From CAYOVG01 sp964407285 (GTDB lineage Bacteria; Desulfobacterota; Syntrophobacteria; Syntrophobacterales; Syntrophobacteraceae), in the NCBI GenBank assembly GCA_964407285.1, contig CAYOVG010000389.1:1-6178 (forward strand): a DNA stretch of 6,178 bases, read 5' to 3'. Of the stretch, positions 5,359-6,178 are shown in pieces; position 1 is the first letter of the stretch, and the number at the start of each line of letters is the position of its first letter. Below the pieces are notes generated by a model. That model had not been told where the DNA came from, ran no database searches, and saw only the letters and a list, made by a program, of their open reading frames with translations. A program made the translations under genes and the position numbers.

Positions 5359-5798
5359 TTACCATGGCCCGCCTCCCGGACCCGCGCGGACCCCTCTGTT
5401 GGCGGCAGATTCCAATCTCACTGCCCGACCGACCGTGGAACCGATTATTCTACGTTCGGATTCAAGGACCAGAATGGCACCGGTCGCCGCCCCCATACGA
5501 AACCAGCGCTTGGCCAATTCTACTGACTTGGAGCGATTATGTTCCACGGTCTGTTCGTGGACTAACCGTGCAAATTGATGCATAGTTGCGGCCTCGTCAA
5601 AAACAAGTATTGCATTGTCCCCGGCAGTCCCGAGCAAGATTTCATCGCGTCGCAAACCAAGCATGTCCAAACCGCAATCAACGAACGCTTGAATCCGGTC
5701 CTCAAAAGTCTTCACAACTTCGACATTGAGGTTCTCCTCCAACACAGTTGAGATGTCACTAAAGACATCAGATAGAGTTCAAGCACTGTTCGATTCAA
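5359..5798 (-). pseudogene. Class III nucleotidyl cyclase-like domain, frameshifted and C-terminally truncated
   Basis: The intact stretch (GTG 5745 to TAA 5359) reads as most of a class III adenylyl/guanylyl cyclase homology domain: TAGDNAILVFDEA at 40-52 holds the second metal Asp (GD), KRWFRMGAATGAILV at 79-93 the central strand, and GSTVGRAVRLESAA at 102-115 the C-terminal helix. Reading on upstream, family-like residues SDISTVLEENLN continue to about 5760. A one-base shift then gives a frame beginning NRTVLELYLMS from TTG 5798, with AGGAGGAGGA upstream as ribosome site. Restoring one base in the TCTTT run near 5761-5765 joins them into the expected first strand. In that strand the metal-binding Asp of the usual L-D-L-V-G-Y-S pattern is Tyr. 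After Asn-Arg-Gly the product switches to a GC-rich Gly/Pro tail and stops where relatives continue, so the 3' end looks replaced. It is probably inactive. Confidence 0.65.
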
Positions 5799-5859
5799 TT
5801 GTTCCTCCTCCTGGCATGGTTCTCGTTGGACGGAGACATCCCCCACTGAAACGGCTCAA

Positions 5860-5871
5860 CTTCGTACGAAG
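5860..5871. repeat. 12-bp perfect palindrome just after the 71-codon gene
   Basis: CTTCGTACGAAG is self-complementary and lies one base beyond the TAG of the small minus-strand gene. As RNA it gives only a 4-bp stem with a 4-base loop and no T-run follows, so it is not a good terminator. It may be a protein site or chance. Confidence 0.3.
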
Positions 5872-5872
5872 G

Positions 5873-6088
5873 CTATAGGGCGATCGGAGTTAAGGAATAG
5901 ACACGTGCATGCTGTGAAGCTGTCTTTAGATCTTTCCTCCGCAATGCCTCCCGCACATCGTCCAACTTCTGAGCATCATCCAACGACAAATAGGGTGACC
6001 ATCCCTCATCCGTGTAGATGAGTTCAACATCAATCTGAGCTACATAGTCACCCTCATGGACCAGTTTTGTGTGATGTTTCTTTCTCAC
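5873..6088 (-). CDS. Small conserved-looking hypothetical protein, 71 residues
   Basis: I cannot name a characterised family. The product starts RKKHHTKLVHEGDYVAQIDV at residues 2-21, continues DEGWSPYLSLDDAQKLDDV at 27-45, then an Arg/Lys-rich helix REALRRKDLKTA at 46-57 and ARVYSLTPIAL at 61-71. It reads as a genuine compact alpha/beta protein: balanced composition, an N-terminal beta strand pair, then a helix. I recall close relatives as hypothetical proteins in many bacterial genomes, usually next to small toxin-like genes, so an antitoxin role is a guess. The start is GTG at 6088-6086 with TGAGGAG six bases upstream, which decides the start. The frame has no breaks, unlike its neighbours to the left. 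Confidence 0.7.
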   Translation of the reverse strand: MRKKHHTKLVHEGDYVAQIDVELIYTDEGWSPYLSLDDAQKLDDVREALRRKDLKTASQHARVYSLTPIAL

Positions 6089-6178
6089 TATACTCTCCTC
6101 AGGAAATCAATCGACCATCGCTTCAGGAATGAAGAGTGAATGCAAATAAGGTTGTATTCGATGAGGCATAAAGAAGAT

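Noticed and set aside
6088..6178. C-terminal end of an upstream minus-strand gene
   Set aside because: Two minus frames are open to the right edge, one ending at 6107 (FIPEAMVD) and one at 6088 overlapping the GTG. With fewer than 30 codons visible I cannot decide which, if either, is coding.

Overview
The window looks like bacterial chromosome from a GC-rich Gram-negative, plausibly an anaerobe of the former Deltaproteobacteria. That placement is an inference from gene content (larC next to a CinA-like gene, an nfeD/SPFH pair) and from the composition of the first 3.5 kb. No taxonomic marker is present.

Positions 1-3164 hold an ordinary minus-strand block, read from high to low coordinates: a short NfeD protein, an SPFH/stomatin-family membrane protein (QmcA/paraslipin type), the nickel-pincer-cofactor enzyme LarC, and the first 97 codons of a CinA-like protein that runs off the left edge. 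nfeD/SPFH and larC/cinA-like each overlap by ATGA. A 117-base gap separates the two pairs and shows no intrinsic terminator. The first pair probably acts in membrane organisation or quality control. LarC inserts nickel into the NPN cofactor used by LarA-type racemases and epimerases.

Positions 3165-3794 contain no gene I can support but are rich in structure: a 14-bp perfect palindrome in front of nfeD, a 14-bp-period GC-rich tandem array, a separate set of 22-bp direct repeats whose inner palindromes vary in a compensatory way, and a small inverted/direct repeat cluster. A plus-strand DUF486 (DMT-superfamily) membrane protein follows at 3795-4130.

From about 4131 to the right edge the DNA is visibly less GC-rich and reads as a decaying accessory region, with everything recognisable on the minus strand. 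From right to left it holds a small intact protein of 71 codons, a frameshifted and truncated class III nucleotidyl-cyclase-like gene whose metal-binding Asp appears replaced by Tyr, about 360 bases with nothing assignable, a DUF6883 gene broken by one in-frame TAG, an intact DUF4926 gene tightly coupled to it, and a headless, frameshifted DUF4258 remnant. Such small families are common in mobile toxin/antitoxin-like gene pools, so I read this as a graveyard of accessory modules. I found no complete new multi-gene system. The most unusual signals are the paired repeat arrays at 3343-3562 and the cluster of independently broken small genes.

All family assignments come from reading translated sequence by eye; no database search was run.
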